Below the pieces are notes generated by a model that was not told the origin of the DNA, made no database searches, and saw only the letters and a program-made list of their open reading frames with translations. 64,000 bases of DNA from Candidatus Binatia bacterium (GTDB lineage Bacteria > Desulfobacterota > Binatia > UBA12015): positions 310,001-374,000 of the forward strand of contig JAQWRY010000086.1 in assembly GCA_029243485.1 (NCBI GenBank). Direction: 5' to 3'. Numbering within the stretch: position 1 is the first letter of the stretch; each line of letters opens with the position of its first letter. The position numbers and the translations under genes were made by a program. This document shows positions 50,090-63,393 of this stretch, in pieces.

Positions 50090-52180
50090 ATGGCAAAGCC
50101 CAATCGCCTGGCCGCAGAGCAGAGCCCGTACCTACGTCAGCACGCGCTGAATCCCGTCGATTGGTATCCGTGGGGGCCCGAAGCCCTCGAGCGAGCGCGT
50201 AACGAGAACCGTCCGATTCTTCTCTCGGTCGGCTACTCCGCCTGCCACTGGTGCCACGTGATGGAGCGCGAGTCGTTCGAAGACGACTCGATCGCGGCCG
50301 TCATGAACGAGGGCTTCGTGAACATCAAGGTAGATCGCGAAGAGCGCCCCGACGTCGACGCGATCTACATGAACACCGTGCAGATGCTGACCGGCTCCGG
50401 CGGCTGGCCGCTCACCGTGTTCCTCTCCCCGGACGGGAAACCCTTCTACGGAGGCACCTATTACCCACCGGAAGATCGCTACGGTCGGCCCGGCTTCCCG
50501 CGCGTTCTGGAGGCGGTTCTCCAGGCCTTCAACGACAAGCCCTCCGAGCTGACCCGCACGACCGAGCAGCTTCTCGAGGGCCTCACCAAGCTCTCCCAGT
50601 TTCAGACGAACGCCGGAGCACTCTCGCGAGCCACGATCACGAGCGCGGCGGAGAAACTCTTCGGCGCCCGCGATGTGACCCACGGCGGACTCGGAGACGC
50701 GCCGAAGTTCCCGAACGCCCCGGCGTTCCAGCTTTTTCTTCGCCAGCACTCCGCGGCCGGTCGAGGCGACATGCTCGAAGCCTTCGAGCAGACCCTCACC
50801 GCAATGGCCCGCGGTGGCATGTACGACCAGCTCGGGGGGGGGTTCCACCGCTACTCGGTCGATGCTCATTGGCTCGTCCCGCACTTCGAGAAGATGCTGT
50901 ACGACAACGCCCAACTCGTACCTCTGTACCTCGACGGGTTCGCGGCGACCGGAGAGCCGTTGTACCGCCGCATCGCAACGGAGACGTTGGACTACCTTCT
51001 GCGCGAGATGACCGATCCGGAAGGCGGTTTCTACTCGACCCAGGACGCCGACACCGAAGGCGAAGAGGGCCTCACGTATCTGTGGCGCCTCGAGGAGATC
51101 GAGAGCCTCCTCGACGAGAAACATGCCCGGGTCCTCACGCGCTACTACCAGGTCGACGAGGTCGGAAATTTCGCGGAGCCGGGTCAGACCGAGCGCCGCA
51201 GCATCCTGCACGTGAAACTCTCCATCGACGAGATAGCGAAGCTCCAACAAAAGGAGCCCCGGGAGATCGAGACTCTGCTCGCTGAAGGGCAGGCCACCCT
51301 CCTCGCCGCGCGCGAGAAGCGCCCCCAACCCGGTCGGGACGAAAAGGTGCTCACGAGTTGGAACGCTCTGGCCATCCGCGCCTTCGTCCGCGGTGCCTGC
51401 GTCCTGGAGGAGCCCCGCTATCTCGACGCCGCCCGGCGCGCGGCTGCCTTCATCGATAGCAAGCTGCGAGATGAGAACGGGCGCCTCTTGCGGACCACCA
51501 AGGATGGCGTCGCGCGCTATCACGCCTACCTCGACGATCACGCCTTCCTTGCGGCGTCGCTGCTCGATCTCTTCGAGGCCACCGGGACCAAGAGCTACCT
51601 CGACCGGGCCCGGGAGCTCGCCGACATCCTAGTTCGGGAGTTCCTCGACGCCGATGTCGGCGGCTTTTTCTTCACCTCTACCGATCACGAGGAACTGATC
51701 GACCGGCCCAAGATCGCCTTCGACAGTTCGATTCCGGCCGGAAACGCGGTCGCGACGGAGACTTTTCTACGCCTCGCCCACCTCGCCGGAGAGGATCGCT
51801 ACCGCGAGATCGGCGAACAGGCACTCGCACTGTTCGGCGATCTTCTAGAGAAGCAGCCCTTCGGACTCGCCTACCTCCTCGGCGTGCTCGACGACCATCT
51901 CCGCGGGCCCCGTGAAGTCGTGATCGTCGGCAAGCGCGATCTGCCGGAGACGGCCGCGCTGGTCCGCGCCGCCCACACGACTTACGCACCGGGGCAATCG
52001 GTCTTCGTCGTCGATCCGAACGAGCCCGACGCCTTCGTGCCCGTCCCTGCTCGCGGAAAAACGCAGACGCTGGGCGCCCCGGCGGCGTACGTCTGCGAAT
52101 CGTTTACCTGCTCTGCGCCCGTCATGGAGCCCGACGACCTTCGTACAATCCTCAAGCGGCGGCCGCTTCCCGATTCCTGA
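50090..52180 (+). CDS. YyaL/DUF255 thioredoxin-domain protein
   Basis: 696 residues. The N-terminal thioredoxin-like domain begins [25 protein letters not shown], a signature of the DUF255/YyaL (spermatogenesis-associated 20-like) family, with [16 protein letters not shown] providing the CxxC at about residue 50 and [19 protein letters not shown] after it. The long C-terminal part is an (alpha/alpha)6-barrel similar to N-acylglucosamine epimerases ([27 protein letters not shown], read in parts, and [16 protein letters not shown]). Biochemical role is not established. It is convergent with the CoA-transferase-family gene, 13 bases apart. Confidence 0.93.
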   Translation: MAKPNRLAAEQSPYLRQHALNPVDWYPWGPEALERARNENRPILLSVGYSACHWCHVMERESFEDDSIAAVMNEGFVNIKVDREERPDVDAIYMNTVQMLTGSGGWPLTVFLSPDGKPFYGGTYYPPEDRYGRPGFPRVLEAVLQAFNDKPSELTRTTEQLLEGLTKLSQFQTNAGALSRATITSAAEKLFGARDVTHGGLGDAPKFPNAPAFQLFLRQHSAAGRGDMLEAFEQTLTAMARGGMYDQLGGGFHRYSVDAHWLVPHFEKMLYDNAQLVPLYLDGFAATGEPLYRRIATETLDYLLREMTDPEGGFYSTQDADTEGEEGLTYLWRLEEIESLLDEKHARVLTRYYQVDEVGNFAEPGQTERRSILHVKLSIDEIAKLQQKEPREIETLLAEGQATLLAAREKRPQPGRDEKVLTSWNALAIRAFVRGACVLEEPRYLDAARRAAAFIDSKLRDENGRLLRTTKDGVARYHAYLDDHAFLAASLLDLFEATGTKSYLDRARELADILVREFLDADVGGFFFTSTDHEELIDRPKIAFDSSIPAGNAVATETFLRLAHLAGEDRYREIGEQALALFGDLLEKQPFGLAYLLGVLDDHLRGPREVVIVGKRDLPETAALVRAAHTTYAPGQSVFVVDPNEPDAFVPVPARGKTQTLGAPAAYVCESFTCSAPVMEPDDLRTILKRRPLPDS

Positions 52181-52193
52181 AGGGACGGCGCCG

Positions 52194-53432
52194 CTAGAGC
52201 CCGGCGCGCATCTCCGGGGCGGCGATCGCGCGCAACGCCGCGGCGCGCTCCTCCAGATCGCAGCCGGTGAGACGCGCGACGCCTTGCTCCGTCACGACGA
52301 AGTCCACGGTGAAGTTCGGAAGTGAAACCGCGTTTCCTTCCGGCAAGCGCGGCACGATTCGCGAATGCGCCTTTGCCTTCGACCGCATCGCGACGACGGA
52401 AAAGCCGCCAGGCGAGTACCGCGCGCCCTCGACGAAATCGAGACTACCGCCGACACCGCTCACGCAGTGGCCCCCGATCGTCGCACCGTTCACCTGTCCG
52501 GTCAGATCGACTTCGATCGCCGAGTTGATCGATACGAAGCGCTCGATGCCGGCGAGGTAGGGCAGGCTGTGGGTGACGGTGGTCGGCTGGAGCGACACCC
52601 TTGGATCGGCGACGGCCTGCCGGTACATCTCGACCGAACCCGACACTTCTCCAGTCACGACCTTCGCATTCGGCTGGCGATCGAGGAATTCGAGCAGCGG
52701 GTCGCTGTACATCCCGGAATGCAGGTTGATTCCGGACCGCTCCGACAGGGCGAGTAGAACCGCTTCCGGAATCGTACCCACGCCGAGCTGGACCCAGGCG
52801 TCGTCCGGGATCAGCTCGAGGACATGGTCGACGATCGCGCGATCGATGTCGTCGCAGGATGCACGCGGGAGAGTGCCGAGCGGTCCGGTCGCGTCGACGG
52901 CGAAATCGATCGCATCGACGGGAATCTCGGTCGTTCCATCCGACCAGGGCATGTCCGGGTGGATCTCGGCGATGACGAGCTTCGCCGCCTCGACCATCGC
53001 CGGATAGATCGCGCACGCACTGCCGAGACTCACGCGCCCGGCGCGCGGCGGCGTGCACTGAATGACGGCAACCTCGGCGGACAGAAACCCACCCCGCCCG
53101 AACAGTCGCGGGATATCGCCGAAGCGCAGGGGAAGGAACCCGATCCGGCCACTACGGGCGATCCGGCGAATCGCTCCACCGACCTGCCAAGTCACGTAGC
53201 GATAGCCCGGTCCGAGCCCGCCCGTCTCGTGGTCGGTCGCATCGAGATCACCCAGGAACCGGTAGCGCCCGAACTGGAGTCCCGAGTACAGACGCGTCGG
53301 GTTCGCCGGATCTCCGCGTGACGCGGCGATTGCGTCGAACACCGACCACGGCTCGATGCAGCCCTGCGGTAGAACGACGCGCGCCCCGGCCGGGATCTCA
53401 GAGACGGCTTTGTCGGCCCGAACGCGCTCCAC
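52194..53432 (-). CDS. Acetyl-CoA hydrolase/CoA-transferase-family protein (class I-like), catalytic Glu not seen
   Basis: 412 residues from a GTG. The two-domain family I CoA-transferase fold is clear: PQGCIEPWSVFDAIAAS, FLPLRFGDIPRLF, VQLGVGTIPEAVLLAL, NLHSGMYSDPLLEFL, INSAIEVDLTGQVNG and VVTEQGVARLTG. In 4-hydroxybutyrate CoA-transferases and acetyl-CoA hydrolases the second-domain motif is GIHTEM..D, whose Glu carries the CoA thioester. Here it is LHSGMYSD, with Gly at that site. This subtype may be a hydrolase or a non-covalent form. An inverted-repeat element lies right before its start. Confidence 0.88.
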   Translation of the reverse strand: MERVRADKAVSEIPAGARVVLPQGCIEPWSVFDAIAASRGDPANPTRLYSGLQFGRYRFLGDLDATDHETGGLGPGYRYVTWQVGGAIRRIARSGRIGFLPLRFGDIPRLFGRGGFLSAEVAVIQCTPPRAGRVSLGSACAIYPAMVEAAKLVIAEIHPDMPWSDGTTEIPVDAIDFAVDATGPLGTLPRASCDDIDRAIVDHVLELIPDDAWVQLGVGTIPEAVLLALSERSGINLHSGMYSDPLLEFLDRQPNAKVVTGEVSGSVEMYRQAVADPRVSLQPTTVTHSLPYLAGIERFVSINSAIEVDLTGQVNGATIGGHCVSGVGGSLDFVEGARYSPGGFSVVAMRSKAKAHSRIVPRLPEGNAVSLPNFTVDFVVTEQGVARLTGCDLEERAAALRAIAAPEMRAGL

Positions 53433-53435
53433 GCG

Positions 53436-53600
53436 CTAGTGCATCGCCGTCGACATCGGGTTCATGGATTGGCGTCGATCGGCGTTCGTCGCAAGAAACG
53501 GCAACGCGGGAAAATCGGCAATCTTCCGAGGAGACGAGATGTCGCGAGGGACGTCGAGGGGCGGCAAGGCATACGCCCGATGTCGACGGCGATGCACTAG
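53436..53600. repeat. 165-bp MITE-like element with perfect 25-bp inverted ends
   Basis: Bases 53436-53460 and 53576-53600 are exact inverted copies (CTAGTGCATCGCCGTCGACA at the left end), enclosing about 115 bp without a supported gene. Both outer ends carry CTAG. The right arm includes the stop codon of gloB and the left arm begins four bases before the start of the CoA-transferase-family gene, both on the minus strand. It separates the two genes and probably affects read-through. Confidence 0.85.
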
Positions 53601-54370
53601 AACCCGTCTTTCAAACGGCGTGTCGCTCCGAAGATCTCGACCTCGTCCTCGCCCACGTCCGGGAAGCGCTCCTGGATCGACTCGCGCAGTTCCTGGCTGC
53701 GCGTCCGCAGGAAGGGATTCGTCGTGCGTTCCGACCCGATCGTGCTCGGAACCGTCGGCTGACGTTCGCGCCGCCTGGCCTGGGCCCAAGCGAGCTTGTC
53801 GGTGATCGCCTTGTTCTTGGGCTCGAGCGTGCTCGCGAACTCCAGGTTCTTCACGGTGTACTCGTGACCGCAATACACCTTCGTGTTGTCGGGGAGCGCG
53901 TTCAGCTTCGCGAGCGAACCCATCATCTGTTCGGGATCGCCCTCAAAGAGACGTCCACACCCGGCGGCAAACAGTGTATCGCCAGTGAACACCGACCGGT
54001 GCTGCTCGAAGTAATAGGCCATGTGTCCGCTCGTGTGAGCCGGCACCAGGATCGGTCGCGCGGTGATCGTGCCGACGTGCACGGTGTCACCCTCTCGCAC
54101 CCCGTCGGTGAGCGCCGGGATGCGTCCGTCGTCATCCGCGTTTCCGTAAACCCGAACCGAGATCTTACCCGCGATCTCTTCGTTCCCGCCCACGTGATCG
54201 TAGTGGTGGTGGGTCGACAAAACGGTCGTGATCGTGACGCCTTCGGCCTGCGCCGCGGCGAGCATCGGTTCGACCTGGGCGCAATCAACCACGGCCGCAA
54301 CGTTCTCGGTCTCGTCGATCACCAGATAGCTGTAATTGTCCTGCAGGACGGGGACGGGTACGACGCGCAC
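53597..54370 (-). CDS. gloB: Hydroxyacylglutathione hydrolase (glyoxalase II)
   Basis: 257 residues from the GTG at 54370 behind AGGAGGT; the long upstream frame belongs to the previous gene. The metallo-beta-lactamase site is complete: THHHYDHVGG, PAHTSGHMAYY, FTGDTLFAAGCGRLFEG and CGHEYT, the last being the glyoxalase II substrate-lid lead-in. It hydrolyses S-lactoylglutathione in methylglyoxal detoxification, fitting gshA in this window. It starts two bases after the stop of the FIST-domain gene, so both are one transcript. Its stop lies in the arm of the inverted-repeat element. Confidence 0.94.
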   Translation of the reverse strand: MRVVPVPVLQDNYSYLVIDETENVAAVVDCAQVEPMLAAAQAEGVTITTVLSTHHHYDHVGGNEEIAGKISVRVYGNADDDGRIPALTDGVREGDTVHVGTITARPILVPAHTSGHMAYYFEQHRSVFTGDTLFAAGCGRLFEGDPEQMMGSLAKLNALPDNTKVYCGHEYTVKNLEFASTLEPKNKAITDKLAWAQARRRERQPTVPSTIGSERTTNPFLRTRSQELRESIQERFPDVGEDEVEIFGATRRLKDGF

Positions 54371-54372
54371 GA

Positions 54373-55578
54373 TTACCTCCTCGTGGGTTTGCCAGCGTTG
54401 GGATCTTCTTCGCTGATCGAGCCGTCCGGCGCCAGCCCGGCAAGGAGGCCGGTGAAATGGTGGAACCGGTTCCGGCCCAGATGGGGGGCGAACGTGACGT
54501 AGCTCCCGAAGCCCGCGATCGGCGTCTCTGCGAGGTCCCGTCTGAGGTAGGCCGTATCGAGATCCGGCAAGCCGTAGGGTGCAGAGTCCCCGAGCGCACT
54601 GTGAAAATACAGGACGGCGGACAAGGACGGCATCGCGGACAGCTTCGCCACGCTCGAATCGAGGCGCTCTCGCGCCACTGCCGGGTCCCGGGCGGCGAGG
54701 GCAAACCGCATCCCCGGGACGACCTCGTCCCCGATGAGAAGGGCGTCCCCATGCGCGTCGGCACCTACGATCGGTCGCAGGAGGGGAGCGTCTGTGGATT
54801 GCACTGAATCCGATTCGGCGAGGGCCACCTGGATGAATCCGAGTGCCTCGTCTGGATTTTCGCGCAGGCTCGGCGGAAGCGCTTCGAGAACGCACTCGAG
54901 CGCCGGCCGGCCGTCGAGTCGCTCGACGCGATTGGCTTCCGCCTGCGTGATGGTCCACCAGCGACCGATCGGGCTGAACACCGGGCTTCGAATCGGCGCC
55001 ACCGAAACGCCGCGAAGAACCAGACCCGCCACCGCATTCGTCGAGCTGGTCCCGTGTCCCACCACCGCAGTCTGGCCGACCGCCCCGCTTTCCGTTGCCC
55101 CCGCACCGATGACCGACGCGTCGCCGGCCGTTTCGGCGATGCCACTCAAGAGCTCCTCGGGGGCGAGATTGTAGCTGTCGGCGAGCAAGAGAATCGTCGC
55201 CGGCGCAGCGTCGTCACCCGCTGCGAGCCGCCCGATCTCCCGGCCGTACTGTTCGGAGCGACCACGGAGCCCCTGGATGAAAAACCGCTCGACGCCGGTC
55301 AGACCGCCGACGGCGAGGGCCGAGATTCCCCGCGCTGAAGGCGCCGGATCCCGCGAGATCACGCTCCCCGCCGAGCAACCAATCACCGACCCGATGCCTG
55401 CCCGGGTCGATACCAGCCGGGAGATCCTCTCGAAGGCCGGCCCATAGTCGTCGGTCGCGAAAAACACCGCGGCGCGTGACGAATCCGCCCCACCGAGCCC
55501 GGCCAGCCCGTCGGCGACCTCCCGGGCCGCTGCGTCCGGATCGGCCTTGCGGGAGGCACTGCTTCTGGCGACCAGCAT
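54373..55578 (-). CDS. FIST-domain sensory protein
   Basis: 401 residues from the ATG at 55578, no membrane segment or output domain. The N-terminal FIST domain is visible as AAVFFATDDYGPAFERIS, GSVIGCSAGSVISRD and ILLLADSYNLAPEELLSGI. The FIST_C part has PIRSPVFSPIGRWWTIT, FHSALGDSAPYGLPDLD and PIAGFGSYVTFAP. FIST domains are predicted to bind small ligands such as amino acids. It is directly upstream of gloB (2 bases apart), a rare pairing that suggests a link to thiol or aldehyde sensing. It is divergent from the dus gene, 78 bases away. Confidence 0.88.
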   Translation of the reverse strand: MLVARSSASRKADPDAAAREVADGLAGLGGADSSRAAVFFATDDYGPAFERISRLVSTRAGIGSVIGCSAGSVISRDPAPSARGISALAVGGLTGVERFFIQGLRGRSEQYGREIGRLAAGDDAAPATILLLADSYNLAPEELLSGIAETAGDASVIGAGATESGAVGQTAVVGHGTSSTNAVAGLVLRGVSVAPIRSPVFSPIGRWWTITQAEANRVERLDGRPALECVLEALPPSLRENPDEALGFIQVALAESDSVQSTDAPLLRPIVGADAHGDALLIGDEVVPGMRFALAARDPAVARERLDSSVAKLSAMPSLSAVLYFHSALGDSAPYGLPDLDTAYLRRDLAETPIAGFGSYVTFAPHLGRNRFHHFTGLLAGLAPDGSISEEDPNAGKPTRR

Positions 55579-55656
55579 CCAGCCGAGTCTGCCGTCGTTC
55601 GGGCCCCCGGGGCAACGGCCCTTGCGCCGGTCCGCGCCGTCCGGGAACCTTTTCTC

Positions 55657-56754
55657 ATGCAGGGGCTTCGAACGAGCCCGGCTGGGGTCGCTCCGCCGCT
55701 GGAGCGATGGAACACCCTGGCCGCGCGCGGAGTTCGGGTCGACTTCCCGTTCTTCTTGGCGCCCATGGTGGGTCTCTCCCACGTGGCGCTGCGAATGACC
55801 GCTCGCAGCTACTTCCCGCGCGACACGAACAGCCTCCTGTTCACCGAGATGCTGTCCTCGCGGAGGCTGCCCGCAGAACGCATGGGCGACCGACCGGAAA
55901 CCGCGACATTCGCTGAAGAGACCAACCTGGTCCCGCAGCTGCTCGGCAACGAAGAGCGCTTCATCGCGGCGTCCCTCGACAAGCTCCAGAGCATGCGACC
56001 GGCCGCAGTCGACATCAACATGGGGTGCCCGGTCACTCAGGCTCTGAAACACAACTGGGGGGTCGCGTTGATGGGCGACCCGGCGTACGCAGAGGAAGTC
56101 GTGCGCACGACAGTTCGTCTCTCTCGTTGGCCGGTCTCGGTGAAGCTCCGGACCGGGCTCGACGACGACCTCGAATACCTCCTCGATTTCTGTCGGATGC
56201 TCGAGGAAGCCGGCGCCGCATGGATCACGCTCCATCCGCGAATCGCCCGACAGCAGCGGCGTGGCTCCGCGAACTGGGACTACATCGCGCGTGTTCGAGA
56301 CACCGTTTCAATTCCGGTCGTAGGCAACGGTGACGTTCAGACGACGGAAGACGCGTTGTCCCTTCTGAGTCGAACTGGATGCGACGGCGTCATGATCGGC
56401 CGCGCCGCCGTCGCGCGGCCGTGGATCTTCTGGCAGATCGGCGAGGCCATGGGGCTGCCCCCACCGCCCGGACGTGAGGGAGACGAGGCGCCTGCGGATG
56501 GGTACGAGGAGGGGGCCGAGTTCCACAGCGCCTTCAAGCGCTTCGTCGACATCGCCGAGCCACACTTCCCGGCACGCGACGCGCGAAAGCGCGTGAACTT
56601 CTTCGTGCATTGGGGCGCACGCTGGCTCGATTTCGGCCACGAGCTGTGGCGGCGAATCTCTTCGGCACCGGACATGCAGGAAACCCGCGCACGCGCGGCC
56701 GCTTTCTTCACGAAGCCGCAACGTATGACGGCGCGAACGGTCCTGCGGGGCTGA
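55657..56754 (+). CDS. tRNA-dihydrouridine synthase family protein
   Basis: 365 residues. FMN TIM barrel of the Dus family: FFLAPMVGLSHVALRMTAR at the start, FTEMLSS, VDINMGCPVTQALKHNWG with the catalytic Cys in GCP, WPVSVKLRTG with the Lys of the FMN/RNA site, LHPRIARQQRRGSANW, VVGNGDVQT and DGVMIGRAAVARPWIFW. The C-terminal helical RNA-binding domain follows (KRFVDIAEPHFPARDARKRVNFF, in parts). It reduces a uridine in the tRNA D loop. Which position cannot be assigned. It is convergent with gyrA; a small GTGACGTCAC palindrome lies in the 142-bp gap. Confidence 0.92.
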   Translation: MQGLRTSPAGVAPPLERWNTLAARGVRVDFPFFLAPMVGLSHVALRMTARSYFPRDTNSLLFTEMLSSRRLPAERMGDRPETATFAEETNLVPQLLGNEERFIAASLDKLQSMRPAAVDINMGCPVTQALKHNWGVALMGDPAYAEEVVRTTVRLSRWPVSVKLRTGLDDDLEYLLDFCRMLEEAGAAWITLHPRIARQQRRGSANWDYIARVRDTVSIPVVGNGDVQTTEDALSLLSRTGCDGVMIGRAAVARPWIFWQIGEAMGLPPPPGREGDEAPADGYEEGAEFHSAFKRFVDIAEPHFPARDARKRVNFFVHWGARWLDFGHELWRRISSAPDMQETRARAAAFFTKPQRMTARTVLRG

Positions 56755-56896
56755 CTGGGTTCACCGCACGATCGGGTCACGGGCGCCGCTAGCGGGGCCG
56801 CGAACTGGATTGCCGATCCCAAATCCGATCGCTCTACGGGGAGCAGGTGACGTCACGCTCCACCCGCTTCCGCACGGTTTGAATTGCGTGTTCCAC

Positions 56897-59407
<2,511 letters not shown>

Positions 59408-59443
59408 CTTCGTTCAGACCACCCTAACTGCGGACCGCATGGG

Positions 59444-61894
<2,451 letters not shown>

Positions 61895-61918
61895 TTAAAG
61901 GATTGCTTTAACCCCAGT

Positions 61919-61927
61919 ATTCTAGCA
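61919..61927 (-). promoter_or_regulatory. Candidate extended -10 of gyrB
   Basis: Minus strand TGCTAGAAT, an extended -10, lies about 40 bases before the gyrB ATG in an AT-rich leader. No consensus -35 partner is seen, as is common with extended -10 promoters. Confidence 0.4.
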
Positions 61928-62010
61928 GACGCAGGACCAGTTAGACAGGCCGTTCTACGCATGGATGCAGCGTTTTTTCGCCCTCGATGTGGGCGAGGTG
62001 AAGACCGCGC

Positions 62011-63123
62011 TCAGAGGCGCATGGGCATGACGACGTAGCTGTACGTGTCGTCGTCTTCCGTGCGGATGACACCGGGGCTCACGTCGTCGATCAATCCGAT
62101 CTCGATCTTTGAATCATCCGGCAGAACGGCCAGGACGTCGGTCAGATACCGAGAGTTGAACCCGACTGTCATGTCGTCTCCGTCGTACGAGACTTCGAGA
62201 TCCTCGCTGGCTTCGCCGAAGTCGGGGCTGCTCGCGGAGACCGTCAGCTGGTTGGCCGAGACGGCGAGGCGAACACCGCGCGAACGATCGCTCGCAACGA
62301 CCGAAACGCGCTTCAAGGCCGACAGGAGATCGTCCTTGGGAACGGCGGCCCGGAACTTCACTTCACCCGGGATCACCTGCTCGTAGTTCGGGAACTCACC
62401 ATCGATGAGCCGCATCACCAAGGCAACGTCGGCCAACTCCACTCGAACGACGTTTCCGCCAATGCTGAGCGAGGCGTCTCCGTCTTTGCCGTCGAGAAGC
62501 CGGCGCAGTTCCGCCAGGCCCTTCCGAGGCAGGATGATGCCCTTTTCCGGCGCGCTCGCACCCGGCACCGGCTCGTTCACCAGCGCGAGACGGTGGCCAT
62601 CCGTGCCGACCAGGCGCAGTGTTTCGTCGCTGCCGTTGAGGAAGACCCCACCCAGGTGGGCGCGTGTATCGTCCGTCGAGACTGCGAACAGCGTACGGTC
62701 GATCATCCGAGAAAGCGCTTCCACGTTCACCGTGAACTTCGAGACGGCCTCGTTGTCGGCTTGCGGGAACGTCGGGAAATCCTCTGCTGGAAGGCCCACG
62801 AGACGGACCCGCGAACGACCGGAAACGACCTCGACGAAGTGATTTTCGAGCAACCGAATCGTGACATCACCGGGGCGAAGCTCGCGAACGAGCTCGTAGA
62901 ACTTGCGCGCGCCGACGGTGGCGGCACCGGCCTGGGTGACCTTGGCTCCACAACGCCGTTTGATGTGAACTTCGAGGTCCGTGGCAGCGATCGAGAGATC
63001 CTCGCCGGCCTCGAGCAACACGTTGGCGAGGATGGGCATCGTGTTGCGTCTTTCGACGACGCCCTGCGTGAGTGCCAATGCCTGCGTGAACTCACCTCGA
63101 TCGATCGAGAACTCCATCTGCAT
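62011..63123 (-). CDS. dnaN: DNA polymerase III beta subunit (sliding clamp)
   Basis: 370 residues, normal for the family, with three clamp domains in sequence. The start is MEFSIDRGEFTQALALTQGVVERRNTMPILANVLLEA (read in parts). Further marks are VRLVGLPAEDFPTFP, RTLFAVSTDDTRAHLGGVFL, LVGTDGHRLALV and the ending SYVVMPMRL, which is the classic C-terminal groove for clamp-binding peptides. It lies directly after dnaA, separated by the candidate oriC, on the same strand. Confidence 0.98.
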   Translation of the reverse strand: MQMEFSIDRGEFTQALALTQGVVERRNTMPILANVLLEAGEDLSIAATDLEVHIKRRCGAKVTQAGAATVGARKFYELVRELRPGDVTIRLLENHFVEVVSGRSRVRLVGLPAEDFPTFPQADNEAVSKFTVNVEALSRMIDRTLFAVSTDDTRAHLGGVFLNGSDETLRLVGTDGHRLALVNEPVPGASAPEKGIILPRKGLAELRRLLDGKDGDASLSIGGNVVRVELADVALVMRLIDGEFPNYEQVIPGEVKFRAAVPKDDLLSALKRVSVVASDRSRGVRLAVSANQLTVSASSPDFGEASEDLEVSYDGDDMTVGFNSRYLTDVLAVLPDDSKIEIGLIDDVSPGVIRTEDDDTYSYVVMPMRL

Positions 63124-63393
63124 CGCTCTTTCGGTCTATAGGACCTTGGTCCGCTCCCTATTCTCTCTTTAGGATATTAAAAGAATAGTAGTAGTAGGGG
63201 CTGCTGAAAACGGGGACAACTACTCCAACACCTTGTTATTTCTAATAAATCGACTGTGCACGAAGAGCGGAGAGTAATCCGGAGAAACGACGCGAGCGCC
63301 GGATTTGTCCGAAAGATCGCAGCTTGTCCGAAGCCGCTCCACAGCCCATCCACAGGGTCGTAACGATGGAGCTTTTGGCTTCGAGACGCAACA
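63124..63393. other. oriC: Candidate origin of replication (dnaA-dnaN intergenic region)
   Basis: 270 bp without a gene and more AT-rich than the surroundings near 63165-63255. On the minus strand CCCC is followed by CTACTACTACTA (TAG x4 on the plus strand, 63186-63197) and then TTCTTTTAATATCC. This is the GC-cluster, DnaA-trio, AT-rich order of bacterial unwinding elements. Degenerate DnaA boxes are CCATCCACA (63346-63354, 7 of 9 to TTATCCACA) and two copies of TTGTCCGAA (63305-63313, 63324-63332) spaced 19 bases apart. No perfect box is present. The call rests mostly on position and the trio run. Confidence 0.6.

Noticed and set aside
50132-51541. 469-codon minus-strand frame
   Set aside because: Antisense to the YyaL-type gene, with no recognisable motifs.
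61960-62010. Hairpin with a T-run considered as a dnaN terminator
   Set aside because: The T-run precedes the CGCCC/GGGCG hairpin on the plus strand, so it is in the wrong order for termination of dnaN, which is read on the minus strand.
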